A stretch of DNA of 64,000 nt. Source: Halalkaliarchaeum desulfuricum (GTDB lineage: Archaea > Halobacteriota > Halobacteria > Halobacteriales > Haloferacaceae). The position numbers and the translations under genes are program-made. The notes under the pieces were generated by a model that searched no databases, was not told the origin of the DNA, and worked only from the letters and a program-made list of their open reading frames with translations. This document shows positions 8,008-16,944 of the stretch, piece after piece. Position 1 is the stretch's first letter. The number at the start of each line of letters is the position of its first letter. Location of the stretch: contig NZ_CP025066.1 in assembly GCF_002952775.1 (NCBI RefSeq), positions 558,001-622,000 on the forward strand, in the 5' to 3' direction.

Positions 8008-10109
8008 CAACACTCGATCTTTCGGGTGTGGCGTTGCAGACGCACGACGAGTCGTATCCGTTCGACGTGTCCCCGTTCGCTCATCAGCGGGAATTACAGC
8101 GATTGTTCGAAGAGAGGGATCGATTCGTCGCGGTCAACGACAGCCCGACAGGTGGCGGGAAAACGTCGTCCTGGTTGGCCCCGGTGTTCGCCAACGAGAT
8201 CGACCCGATCGCGATCTATCCGACGAATGCTCTCATCGCCGACCAACAGGAGGCGATCCAACGAAAAGTCGAAGAGACCGTCGATCACGACGTCGCAGTG
8301 TTGAAAGCGACTGCAGCGACACTATCCGAGAAAAGCGACGACTTCGGACCGACGTCACACGGAGCAGTACTCGACGATTGGCTTAGACAGGAGAAACGAT
8401 ACAATAATCAAGTGATTCTTCTCACGAATCCGGATATCTTCGTGATGATGCGTCGTGGGCTTTACCGTAAGGGATCCCGCGAGTACAAGGATTTCGAGGT
8501 GGCGGTAGTCGACGAGTTTCACCGTGCCGGTCGAAAAGAACAGAACACGCTCAGGTTTCTGCTCGACGAAATGCAGGCCGCAGACGAGGCGGTCGTCGCA
8601 CTTCGAAAGGTGGCGTTTCTCAGTGCAACGCCAGATCAGCGCCAAGAGCGACTGTTCGAGAACGCGATGGAAGCACCATACGTCCGCGTGACCGACCACG
8701 ACAGTCGAGAACGGAAGTCGTACACGGAGTCACCGGGTAATGAGTGGTATAGCGTAATGCCGCCGGTCGAACTCGACGTGCGCACCGCACCGACCTTCGG
8801 CACTGGAGAAATCCTTCACGAGGAAGCAGAAGACATACTCCGGTTCTGTCGGAGTGGTAGGACGGTCGTGATGCTCGACGGCATCCACGAAGTCGGCCAA
8901 GTCCACGCGTGGCTCGACGAAGAGATCGACGGCAACGTCGAACGGATCGACGGGTTTTATGGGGAAAACAAGGCAGAAAAGCTAGCTCGGTTCGACGTAC
9001 TCGTCAGCAATTCCGCAGTCGAAGTCGGCATCGACTTTGATGTCGATCGAATCCTATTCGCAGGCCACAACAGGGAAAGCTTCTTACAGCGTCTCGGCCG
9101 GCTGCGATCGGCTTCTGACTGGAAACAGGCACGCTGTTACGTCCCTCGGACAGTCGCGAATGCCCTGTCAGAATACGAGGGGCAGACGACCACACGGAGT
9201 GAACTCGATGATATCTTAGCCGATGCGTATCCCGATCCCCGCCAGCCTGCCACCTTTGACGCGAAGTATTCGGCGGCCGAGGCGTTCGAACATCTCGACG
9301 ATCGCCTTCGGAATGCATCTTCGGACGACCAGCAGGCGATTGAACAGTCGACACTCGATCGGATCAAGCGACACTTCGGTGTCGGTCCAGGAGCGGACTT
9401 TTCGCTTCAGGACATGGAACGGTTCACTGAGACGCTTGATTGGCGCGTATTGACTTCCTTACAGTGGTACCGGGGCGATAATATCCAAGCGCTCGTCTAC
9501 GATCGGACGAAAGATCGAGTCACAACCTACGACCTGTTCTATCTACTTCGATACGGAGATGTGAAATTTGTCGATCGAGACTCTTTCGAGCGGCTCGTTC
9601 CGTCGGATCAGCGAGCGAAAATCGATCGTCGCGAGCGATACGTTGACGGGTTCTGCGTGTACGACGGGACGATCGAGACAACTGATGAAGGATATGGTCG
9701 TAGTGTTTACTTCACTGGTGGTACGCTGAATGCCTGGATCGACGATACGTCCAACACCGGTCGAAAGCCCCAGCTCAAGTCCGGACTACAGATCGGTGTC
9801 GATCCGAACGGCAGCGGATCTCGTGTGCCGTCCATCACGAAAGTCAACGCCCGTCTGCGCGAGCGCGGCCAACGGGCGGACGCCGAGGAGTCCGGATTGG
9901 TGTGTTATGCGGTTAATGGCCCTCCGAGCCGGGTGAAACGCCAGTACGAACTTGACGACTTTTTCTTCCTCTATCCGATTCGGATACAAAATAAGGACAT
10001 GCATAGCCTTGCTATTGGAATCGATGCGCTCTATCTACACTGTCATGTCATCGAGCAAGAACAACAGTTGTCCGGCAGCGATGACTCTGATTTCCTCGAC
10101 AACTTATGA
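8004..10109 (+). CDS. cas3: Cas3' helicase, HD-less, type I-D
   Basis: This superfamily 2 DNA helicase unwinds target DNA once Cascade has formed an R-loop. In the 701-residue protein, motif I is SPTGGGKTSS (Lys53), motif II is DEFH at 170-173 and motif III is SAT at 207-209. A motif VI-like QRLGRLRSASD appears later. There is no HD domain, as expected for I-D, where Cas10d supplies the nuclease. It overlaps csc1 and cas4 by four bases each. Confidence 0.92.
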   Translation: MTTLDLSGVALQTHDESYPFDVSPFAHQRELQRLFEERDRFVAVNDSPTGGGKTSSWLAPVFANEIDPIAIYPTNALIADQQEAIQRKVEETVDHDVAVLKATAATLSEKSDDFGPTSHGAVLDDWLRQEKRYNNQVILLTNPDIFVMMRRGLYRKGSREYKDFEVAVVDEFHRAGRKEQNTLRFLLDEMQAADEAVVALRKVAFLSATPDQRQERLFENAMEAPYVRVTDHDSRERKSYTESPGNEWYSVMPPVELDVRTAPTFGTGEILHEEAEDILRFCRSGRTVVMLDGIHEVGQVHAWLDEEIDGNVERIDGFYGENKAEKLARFDVLVSNSAVEVGIDFDVDRILFAGHNRESFLQRLGRLRSASDWKQARCYVPRTVANALSEYEGQTTTRSELDDILADAYPDPRQPATFDAKYSAAEAFEHLDDRLRNASSDDQQAIEQSTLDRIKRHFGVGPGADFSLQDMERFTETLDWRVLTSLQWYRGDNIQALVYDRTKDRVTTYDLFYLLRYGDVKFVDRDSFERLVPSDQRAKIDRRERYVDGFCVYDGTIETTDEGYGRSVYFTGGTLNAWIDDTSNTGRKPQLKSGLQIGVDPNGSGSRVPSITKVNARLRERGQRADAEESGLVCYAVNGPPSRVKRQYELDDFFFLYPIRIQNKDMHSLAIGIDALYLHCHVIEQEQQLSGSDDSDFLDNL

Positions 10110-10714
10110 CGAAAGCGAGCTTTCGAGACGAACTCGTTCACGTGAGTGCCCTACAGGAATACGTATACTGTCCGCGTCGATACTACTACCAGCGCTATCA
10201 AGATCAGATCGGTACCACCTATGAGTTGGTTGACGGGCGCTCGAAACACGCTGCCCAGTCACGGCGAGGGGGGTGGACGACTGAACGCTATTTTCGTTCG
10301 GACAGCCTCGGATTGCACGGGAAGATTGACCTCATCGAGAGCGATAGAGGTACACTCACTCCGATCGAACGAAAGCGGGCTGAAAGCGGAGACTACTACC
10401 CCAGCGACGAGGTACAGATCGCGGCATACTGCATGTTGCTGGAAGATGCCATCGACGAAGCTGTGAACGTCGGCTACATCTATCTGTACTCGACTGATGA
10501 ACGTCATGCGATTCACATCACAGGAAAACACCGCAGCGCGGTACAGACGATCATCGATCGTATCCGATCCATGTCGATTAACTCAATTCCGTCGTTCACG
10601 AACAACACGAACAAATGTAACGGCTGTTCGGCGCGCGAGTATTGTATGCCAGCCGAAACGGCCCAACTCGAACCCGAACGCGCCCGTGGCACGGGGTGGG
10701 AGGATCACCCATGA
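10106..10714 (+). CDS. cas4: CRISPR-associated exonuclease Cas4
   Basis: Cas4 trims prespacers and helps select PAM-bearing DNA during adaptation. The 202-residue protein has Cys22 in the YVYCPRR motif and a C-terminal cysteine cluster (171, 174, 180), together enough to bind an iron-sulfur cluster. RecB-family nuclease motifs follow in order: HGKIDLIES, PIERKRAES and the QIAAY signature. It is translationally coupled to cas3 and cas1 through four-base overlaps. Confidence 0.93.
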   Translation: MTKASFRDELVHVSALQEYVYCPRRYYYQRYQDQIGTTYELVDGRSKHAAQSRRGGWTTERYFRSDSLGLHGKIDLIESDRGTLTPIERKRAESGDYYPSDEVQIAAYCMLLEDAIDEAVNVGYIYLYSTDERHAIHITGKHRSAVQTIIDRIRSMSINSIPSFTNNTNKCNGCSAREYCMPAETAQLEPERARGTGWEDHP

Positions 10715-11715
10715 AGGCGACGGAGGGCATGTTCGACGAGTCGGTCGTCTACGTCACCAAACAGGGAACGCAGGTCCGCACCGACGAGGGGCGGATCGTC
10801 GTCTGGGACGTCGACGCCGCCGACGATGAAGATCCGGAACTCGCCACCTATCCGAAAGAAAAGCTCGACACGATCAACGTCTTCGGGGGTGTCAACTTCA
10901 CCACGCCGTTCGTCGCCGAGGCCAACGAACACGGAATCGTCCTCAATTACTTCACCCAGAACGGCAAGTACCGCGGGAGTTTCGTCCCGGAGAAGAACAC
11001 GATCGCCGAGATCCGCCGGGCACAGTACGCACTCGATTACACCGAGGAACTCGCGATCGCCAAGGAGATGATCGCAGCGAAGATCCGCAACCAGCGGACG
11101 CTCCTCTCGCGGAAAGGCGTTCACGGGACGGACGTACTCAAGGACCTCGGCAAACGCGCCCGAAACGTATCGAACAAGGACGATCTCCGCGGAGCCGAAG
11201 GCGAGGCTGCCGAACGGTACTTCGATCGACTCGACGAGACACTCGTCTCGGGGTGGACCTTCGAGAAACGGACCAAACGCCCGCCGGAGGATCATATCAA
11301 CTCGCTGCTGTCGCTGACCTATACCTTCATGAAGAACGAGTCGATGAGCGCGCTCCGGCAATACAACCTGGACCCGTTTCTCGGTGTTCTGCACGCCGAT
11401 CGGCACGGGCGGCCGTCACTCGCACTCGATCTCGAAGAGGAGTTCCGCCCGATTTTCTGTGACGCGTTCGTGACGCGACTGATCAATCGAGGCGTGTTCA
11501 CTCACGACGACTTCTCAAAAGACAACCATCTGAGCGACGACGCGTTCAAAACGTACCTTTCGAAGTTCGACGGTTTTATGCAGGAGACGCTGACCCATCC
11601 CCACTTCGAGTACGAGGTCAGTCGGCGGAAGGCGGTCCGGCAGCAAGCGATCCTGCTACGGAAAGCGATCACAGGTGAACTCACCGAGTATCACGCGCTC
11701 TCGTTCGATCGATGA
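10711..11715 (+). CDS. cas1: CRISPR integrase Cas1
   Basis: Cas1 is the integrase that inserts new spacers at the leader end of the arrays. The 334-residue protein shows the metal-binding residues Glu163 in GAEGEAAERYF, His228 in VLHADRHGRPS and Glu243 in LDLEEEFRP. The ATG at 10711 was chosen because it overlaps the cas4 stop by four bases, the pattern of this operon. Both arrays have near-identical leader ends, so this single Cas1-Cas2 pair could serve both. Confidence 0.95.
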   Translation: MKATEGMFDESVVYVTKQGTQVRTDEGRIVVWDVDAADDEDPELATYPKEKLDTINVFGGVNFTTPFVAEANEHGIVLNYFTQNGKYRGSFVPEKNTIAEIRRAQYALDYTEELAIAKEMIAAKIRNQRTLLSRKGVHGTDVLKDLGKRARNVSNKDDLRGAEGEAAERYFDRLDETLVSGWTFEKRTKRPPEDHINSLLSLTYTFMKNESMSALRQYNLDPFLGVLHADRHGRPSLALDLEEEFRPIFCDAFVTRLINRGVFTHDDFSKDNHLSDDAFKTYLSKFDGFMQETLTHPHFEYEVSRRKAVRQQAILLRKAITGELTEYHALSFDR

Positions 11716-11990
11716 CCATGCGCCTAGCAATCGCTTACGATGTGAGTGACGATGCGAACCGCCGGCAGGTGTATCGAACCCTCCAGCGGTACGGGGCCTG
11801 GAAACAGTACAGCGTTTTCGAACTGGAAGTGAACAAAACCGAGCGCGTTGAACTGGAGGACGAACTCGAAGGGCATATCGATCCCGACGATGGGGATCGG
11901 ATTCGAATCTATCGGCTGTGTGAGTCCTGTTTGGACGATGTCTCCGAACTCGGGGCCGAGACGCCAGACGAACAGTCGAACGTGGTGTGA
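11712..11990 (+). CDS. cas2: CRISPR adaptation protein Cas2
   Basis: Cas2 is the dimeric scaffold of the Cas1-Cas2 integration complex. The 92-residue protein has the ferredoxin-like fold signature RLAIAYDVSDDANRRQVYRTL, with Asp10 after the first strand. Two in-frame starts are possible (ATGACCATG); the first overlaps the cas1 stop. It ends the operon, and the leader of array 2 begins two bases past its stop codon. Confidence 0.95.
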   Translation: MTMRLAIAYDVSDDANRRQVYRTLQRYGAWKQYSVFELEVNKTERVELEDELEGHIDPDDGDRIRIYRLCESCLDDVSELGAETPDEQSNVV

Positions 11991-11992
11991 TC

Positions 11993-12100
11993 TTCGTCGA
12001 CCTTTATGAAGTCTCTGTACGGCCCCAGTCGACGAACAAGAGGCTAATAATCACGGTGGGAGCAAGATTTATTGCCTCTCTCGGCGGATTTCGACCCCCT
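11993..12100 (+). promoter_or_regulatory. Leader of CRISPR array 2
   Basis: This 108-base region separates cas2 from the first repeat. It contains the inverted repeat TTCGTCGAC (11993-12001) and GTCGACGAA (12028-12036) with a 26-base spacer, then 64 bases to the repeat. These are the same spacings as in leader 1. An AT-rich element, AAGATTTATTG at 12065-12075, occurs unchanged in both leaders, and CTTTATGAA at 12002-12010 is another TATA-like candidate. Because the dyad abuts the cas2 stop it could also help end the cas transcript. Confidence 0.85.
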
Positions 12101-14605
12101 GTCGCAGGAGTCAGAAAACCCGAACCGGGATTGAAACAGTGATGGATACCTATATGTTGGGGATGCTTTAGGGAGTCGCAGGAGTCAGAAAACCCGAACC
12201 GGGATTGAAACGGATCCGATCGTCGTCTCTGAGTCGATCAATCATTGTGTCGCAGGAGTCAGAAAACCCGAACCGGGATTGAAACGGCTCGACAGCTTCG
12301 ATCACTCGCATCCCTCCCGACGTCGCAGGAGTCAGAAAACCCGAACCGGGATTGAAACATCGTTGAGGTCTTCGTCATCCGGGTCGTACTGGTGAGTCGC
12401 AGGAGTCAGAAAACCCGAACCGGGATTGAAACGGTGCTTGCGGCCGGCGCGTTCGCGGCCACCATCGCGTCGCAGGAGTCAGAAAACCCGAACCGGGATT
12501 GAAACAATGTGTGGGTTCCCGCTCTCCTGAAACTCGAGAACTGTCGCAGGAGTCAGAAAACCCGAACCGGGATTGAAACTATGCGATTTGGTGTGCTGTC
12601 TCAAAAATCGCTGGTGTCGCAGGAGTCAGAAAACCCGAACCGGGATTGAAACTCGCCGTCCGACGCATCTTCGGTGTGGTCACTGTCGTCGCAGGAGTCA
12701 GAAAACCCGAACCGGGATTGAAACTCGACCGCGTCCTCGAGGAGTCGATCGAGGTCTCTGTCGCAGGAGTCAGAAAACCCGAACCGGGATTGAAACAGCG
12801 AGTCGTCGATCGCGTCCGAGTCGATACTCGCGTCGCAGGAGTCAGAAAACCCGAACCGGGATTGAAACAAGAGCCGCGAGAGCGATCGCGAGGATCGCGA
12901 CGTCGCAGGAGTCAGAAAACCCGAACCGGGATTGAAACATCTCGAGCTCGACCGAGTCCGTTGTTACGTCCTCGTCGGTCGCAGGAGTCAGAAAACCCGA
13001 ACCGGGATTGAAACAGCTCTCTTTGCCTCCGGAGACCATCTCCCGTCTCGTCGCAGGAGTCAGAAAACCCGAACCGGGATTGAAACGTCGCAATCCTGAC
13101 GTCGGTACTTCCACACTCGGGAGTCGCAGGAGTCAGAAAACCCGAACCGGGATTGAAACCCGATGGCTCAATTCCTAAAACAGTCGATCCGAAGGTCGCA
13201 GGAGTCAGAAAACCCGAACCGGGATTGAAACGATCGAGGATGTCCAAGTGACCGGACTCGGCAGCGGTCGCAGGAGTCAGAAAACCCGAACCGGGATTGA
13301 AACAATTTGACCTCCTCTCCGTCGATATCGACCGGGACGTCGCAGGAGTCAGAAAACCCGAACCGGGATTGAAACAAAGCGAGCGTCTCCGGACCATCTC
13401 CCCGTCTCGGAGTCGCAGGAGTCAGAAAACCCGAACCGGGATTGAAACTGATCGAGGAAGTTCGAGTACACAGGCGCCCGACTGTCGCAGGAGTCAGAAA
13501 ACCCGAACCGGGATTGAAACCGCGACTTCGACGCCGAGATGGAGGCCGCCGAACGTCGCAGGAGTCAGAAAACCCGAACCGGGATTGAAACAGAGTAGCG
13601 GAAAATATTGCCGTTTGTCCACGCTGGTCGCAGGAGTCAGAAAACCCGAACCGGGATTGAAACATCTCGATGAGTGCAAACGAATCGACGATCGACCGGT
13701 CGCAGGAGTCAGAAAACCCGAACCGGGATTGAAACACCTGGAGATCGTCGACGGCGAGGCGTTCGAGCCGTCGCAGGAGTCAGAAAACCCGAACCGGGAT
13801 TGAAACGTTTACACGGGGACTTATACTTACGGGGTCGCGACACGTCGCAGGAGTCAGAAAACCCGAACCGGGATTGAAACTCTTCGATGTACTGCTCGTA
13901 CACGTTAACCGTGTCGCAGGAGTCAGAAAACCCGAACCGGGATTGAAACCGATCATCGAGCCGTTCAATGATACGGCACCGTCAGGTCGCAGGAGTCAGA
14001 AAACCCGAACCGGGATTGAAACATCGGCGTCCGGCGGTTCGCGTTTTTCGGGCGAACGGTCGCAGGAGTCAGAAAACCCGAACCGGGATTGAAACGCTTT
14101 GTCCTCGAGACTGGGCAGTTCACGATCGTGTCGCAGGAGTCAGAAAACCCGAACCGGGATTGAAACACGTATCACGAGCGGATCTATTCGGAGCTGTGGG
14201 GCGGTCGCAGGAGTCAGAAAACCCGAACCGGGATTGAAACCTCCAGCCGGTCGCTTTCCGAGCTGTAAAACCGGAGTCGCAGGAGTCAGAAAACCCGAAC
14301 CGGGATTGAAACAGCATGAGGCTATCACGCCGCGCGAAGATACAGAAGAGTCGCAGGAGTCAGAAAACCCGAACCGGGATTGAAACTGCTGACCTGATCG
14401 CCACGGAAGGCAACACCGGCCCGTCGCAGGAGTCAGAAAACCCGAACCGGGATTGAAACCGAGAGTGAACGATCTGCGCGTCGAGATCGCTGTCGTCGCA
14501 GGAGTCAGAAAACCCGAACCGGGATTGAAACCGATCGCGATCGGCCTCGGATGGGTTGAACCGGTCGTGTCGCAGGAGTCAGAAAACCCGAACCGGGATT
14601 GAAAC
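12101..14605 (+). CRISPR. CRISPR array 2, type I-D associated
   Basis: Thirty-five intact 37-base repeats begin GTCGCAGGAGTC and end GGGATTGAAAC. They are separated by 34 spacers of 32-39 bases, with one more spacer (14606-14640) before a degenerate repeat. The ATTGAAAC end and the leader on the left give rightward transcription. The repeat differs from that of array 1 at positions 8, 11, 12 and 22-25. Here CCCG and CGGG can pair around an AAC loop just before the handle; in array 1 only CCC and GGG pair. Spacers 13 and 18 resemble each other. Confidence 0.98.
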
Positions 14606-14640
14606 AGATCTCCGACGAGAGCGCCCGGCGCGAGGGCGAG

Positions 14641-14666
14641 GTGCAGAAGTCAAAAAAAACCAGACA
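14641..14666 (+). repeat. Degenerate terminal repeat of array 2
   Basis: After a final 35-base spacer the sequence GTGCAGAAGTCAAAAAAAAC resembles the repeat's first half with one missing base and scattered changes; its second half is unrecognisable. Decay at the leader-distal end is the usual pattern and confirms the array's polarity. Confidence 0.7.
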
Positions 14667-14701
14667 ACACCTATTTGTGAGTAGTCGGCGATAAATGCAG
14701 T

Positions 14702-14926
14702 ATGCGTTCTCGATTCGAAACCGCGTTCAGCCGAGCGAAGTACGCAGCGATCGGGGCGGCCGTCGGGGCGGCGCTGGGAGGCATCGTGGGCCGGAACGCG
14801 GCCAGCACCGGCGGCGCCGTCGGCGGTCTGGTCGGCGCGACGCTCGGCGAGGCCCGCGTCACGGCCGGCAGCGCCCTCTCTGGACTCCGAGAGAAAGCTA
14901 CGGACCAGTCGTCCACCGCCGACTGA
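14702..14926 (+). CDS. Small glycine-zipper protein, unknown function
   Basis: The 74-residue protein has a central Gly/Ala-rich stretch (AAIGAAVGAALGGIVGRN and VGGLVGATLG), likely to form a helical hairpin in or on a membrane. A basic start and a polar tail flank it. A TATA-like ACCTATTTGTG about 27 bases before the ATG suggests a leaderless transcript starting just after array 2. I do not recognise a named family. It has no evident link to CRISPR besides position. Confidence 0.65.
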   Translation: MRSRFETAFSRAKYAAIGAAVGAALGGIVGRNAASTGGAVGGLVGATLGEARVTAGSALSGLREKATDQSSTAD

Positions 14927-15127
14927 CGCGTTTCGGCCGGCGACCGATCCCGGGCGGTTTCGGCGGTCGCCGCGTGGACAGCGTCGAACGACCGTACCGC
15001 CAGATCTTCGACGTACGTTGCTGCAGAGATAAGGTATCGGTTGCCCTCACAGCAGCAATCGCAGTACGGCCGTTTTGCTGTTTCACCCTACCGAAAGTAT
15101 ATCACTCGCCCGGCGAACGAAGCCGCC

Positions 15128-15820
15128 ATGGCCGGTGCCACAATCGAGTTCTGGTTCGAGTCTCCAGCGGACGAAACGCGGTTCCTCAGGGAGTATCTCG
15201 CCCCGACGTGGCCCCGCTTCAACTCCAGCGAGAGCTGGGAAACCGGCTGGTTTTGGGCATACGGGCAGTTCCAGCCGTACGACTCGGGTCCCGACGGCGG
15301 CCTCGTGCGTCTCGTGTTCGAGGGTGACCCCGACGCGTTCGTCCACGCGGAGTCCGACCGCTGGGTCGAGTTCGAGGGGCTCGTCGACTGGGAGCTGTCG
15401 AGAGACGACGAGAAGGGATACGACAGCCTGCTCGAACAGCAGCGCGAGGCGAAAGGCGTCGTCGGCGACGAGTGGGAGTACCGCCTGAAACCCCTCGTGT
15501 CGGAGTTTTCGCTGGCGTATCTCCGGGCGTTCGAGGAACCCCTGCCGGTGGTCGGCGAACGCAGCGAGGACAACCCCGTCGGGTTCGGGTTCTGGGCAGT
15601 GATCCACTACGCGATGATCCAGTGTGGCCACGACTGGGACGACGAAACCGACGCGTGTCTGATGGCCATGAAAAACCGCCTGGAGTCGATCGCCGCCTAC
15701 CGGGGCGCCGACGCGGCCAGGGAGGAGTACGAGCGACTCCTCCAGGAGTGGCAGGACCACCGGGCGGAACTGGAGCGCTGGCTCGAGGATCACCCCACCG
15801 GGGAAACGACGGTGGAGTGA
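15128..15820 (+). CDS. Conserved haloarchaeal protein, unknown function
   Basis: The 230-residue soluble acidic protein begins AGATIEFWFESPADETRFL, and its C-terminal quarter is rich in charged helices. The middle has many tryptophans and an HYAMIQCGHDWDDETD segment, but I see no catalytic motif I can name. The ATG at 15128 is preferred over the in-frame one at 15041. AGTATAT at 15096-15102 lies 29 bases before it, the spacing of a leaderless haloarchaeal gene. Confidence 0.75.
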   Translation: MAGATIEFWFESPADETRFLREYLAPTWPRFNSSESWETGWFWAYGQFQPYDSGPDGGLVRLVFEGDPDAFVHAESDRWVEFEGLVDWELSRDDEKGYDSLLEQQREAKGVVGDEWEYRLKPLVSEFSLAYLRAFEEPLPVVGERSEDNPVGFGFWAVIHYAMIQCGHDWDDETDACLMAMKNRLESIAAYRGADAAREEYERLLQEWQDHRAELERWLEDHPTGETTVE

Positions 15821-15848
15821 CCCTCGCTACACGGAGATGTGATCCCCG

Positions 15849-16859
15849 TTACAGCCGGAGTTCGGGCGGCTCCTCGCCGACGATTCGGTCGGCGATGCCG
15901 GCACCCAGCGCGTAGGCGACGCCCCGGGCGCCGATGCCGATCCGCTCGGGGAGCGACCGCTGCGGTTCGAACCGCTGGACGCGCGCCTCGGTGGCGTCGA
16001 TTAACCCCTCGACGTGCTCGCGAACGTCATCGCGGGTGCCGAGATCGTCGACGAGCCCGAGCTCGTGGGCCTCCTCCCCCAGATACACCCGCGCTTCGGT
16101 CTCCCGGACGAACTCCGGATCCAGTTCGCGCCCCTCGGCAACTCGCTCGATGAAGCTCTCGTAGAAGTCATCGGTGAGCCCCTGGAGGTACTCCCGCTCG
16201 TCGTCGTCTATCTCCTTTAAGGGCACGCCGGCGTCCTTGTACTTCCCGGCGGCAAAGCGCTCGTAGGAGAGCCCGACCTTCTCGGCCAGTTCGGCGGCGT
16301 TCACCCGGGAGCTGATCACGCCGATCGAGCCGACGAGGCTGGCGTCCCTGGCCCACAGCTCGTCACAGCCCGCCGCGATCCAGTAGCCGCCCGAGGCGCA
16401 GACGTCCGTGGCGTACGCGACGGTCGGCCCCTCGAACTCCATCGCCGCCCGGCGGATGTCGTCGCTGGGCAGTACCTCGCCCCCGGGGGTGTTCAGCTCC
16501 AGCATCAGCGCGTCGACGGCGTCGTCGGCGTCGGCGAGTTCGATCTGTTCGACGATGTCGTCGGCGGGCGTTCCCATCCCCCGGGCGACCGGGTTCGGGT
16601 TGCCGCCGTCGCGGGTGATCGGCCCGTCGACGCTCACCTCCGCGACGTTGTAATCCGCGATCGTCGATCGGACCACCATCGCGGCGATCCGGAGGAGAAC
16701 CAGCGCGAGCACGATCGTGAGGACGATCCCGCCGAGATCGACAAGCGATTCCACGAACCAGACGAAGACGGTGTAGCCGACCGCGATCGCGGCGGCGGCG
16801 ACCACGACGAACACGAGGAGGCCGACGATCGATCGGGTCCTGGGACTCGTTTGTACCAT
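15849..16859 (-). CDS. sppA: SppA-type membrane serine protease (S49)
   Basis: This S49 peptidase digests signal peptides or membrane proteins. The 336-residue protein has two N-terminal membrane segments (residues 11-37 and 43-63). The protease domain has the nucleophile Ser156 in CASGGYW and the likely base Lys208 in KYKDAG, 52 residues later as in Bacillus SppA. ELNTPGGEV is the conserved oxyanion region. The start is set by CTTTTAAG 28 bases upstream (16884-16891). It is a lone gene on this strand; the upstream neighbour on the same strand is the coiled-coil protein gene. Confidence 0.88.
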   Translation of the reverse strand: MVQTSPRTRSIVGLLVFVVVAAAAIAVGYTVFVWFVESLVDLGGIVLTIVLALVLLRIAAMVVRSTIADYNVAEVSVDGPITRDGGNPNPVARGMGTPADDIVEQIELADADDAVDALMLELNTPGGEVLPSDDIRRAAMEFEGPTVAYATDVCASGGYWIAAGCDELWARDASLVGSIGVISSRVNAAELAEKVGLSYERFAAGKYKDAGVPLKEIDDDEREYLQGLTDDFYESFIERVAEGRELDPEFVRETEARVYLGEEAHELGLVDDLGTRDDVREHVEGLIDATEARVQRFEPQRSLPERIGIGARGVAYALGAGIADRIVGEEPPELRL

Positions 16860-16883
16860 ACTCGCAACTGGCCGTCGGCTCAC

Positions 16884-16891
16884 TTAAAAGA
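16884..16891 (-). promoter_or_regulatory. TATA-like box of sppA
   Basis: Read leftward, CTTTTAAG is centred 28 bases before the sppA ATG, typical spacing for a leaderless haloarchaeal transcript. Confidence 0.5.
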
Positions 16892-16944
16892 GTCACGTCG
16901 ACGACGGCCGAAAACCCACGGGCGAATCGACCGGGACGGTGCCG

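Noticed and set aside
8004-10109. Cas3 thought truncated because it lacks an HD nuclease domain
   Set aside because: In subtype I-D the HD domain belongs to Cas10d, where all its ligands are present; the helicase is complete.
12573-14383. Open frames on both strands across array 2
   Set aside because: Same cause: the 37-base repeat lacks stops in several frames. Not genes.
12138-14640. Possible self-targeting spacers
   Set aside because: I noticed no spacer matching genes in this window by eye. A full search of every spacer against the genome was not possible, so no claim is made.
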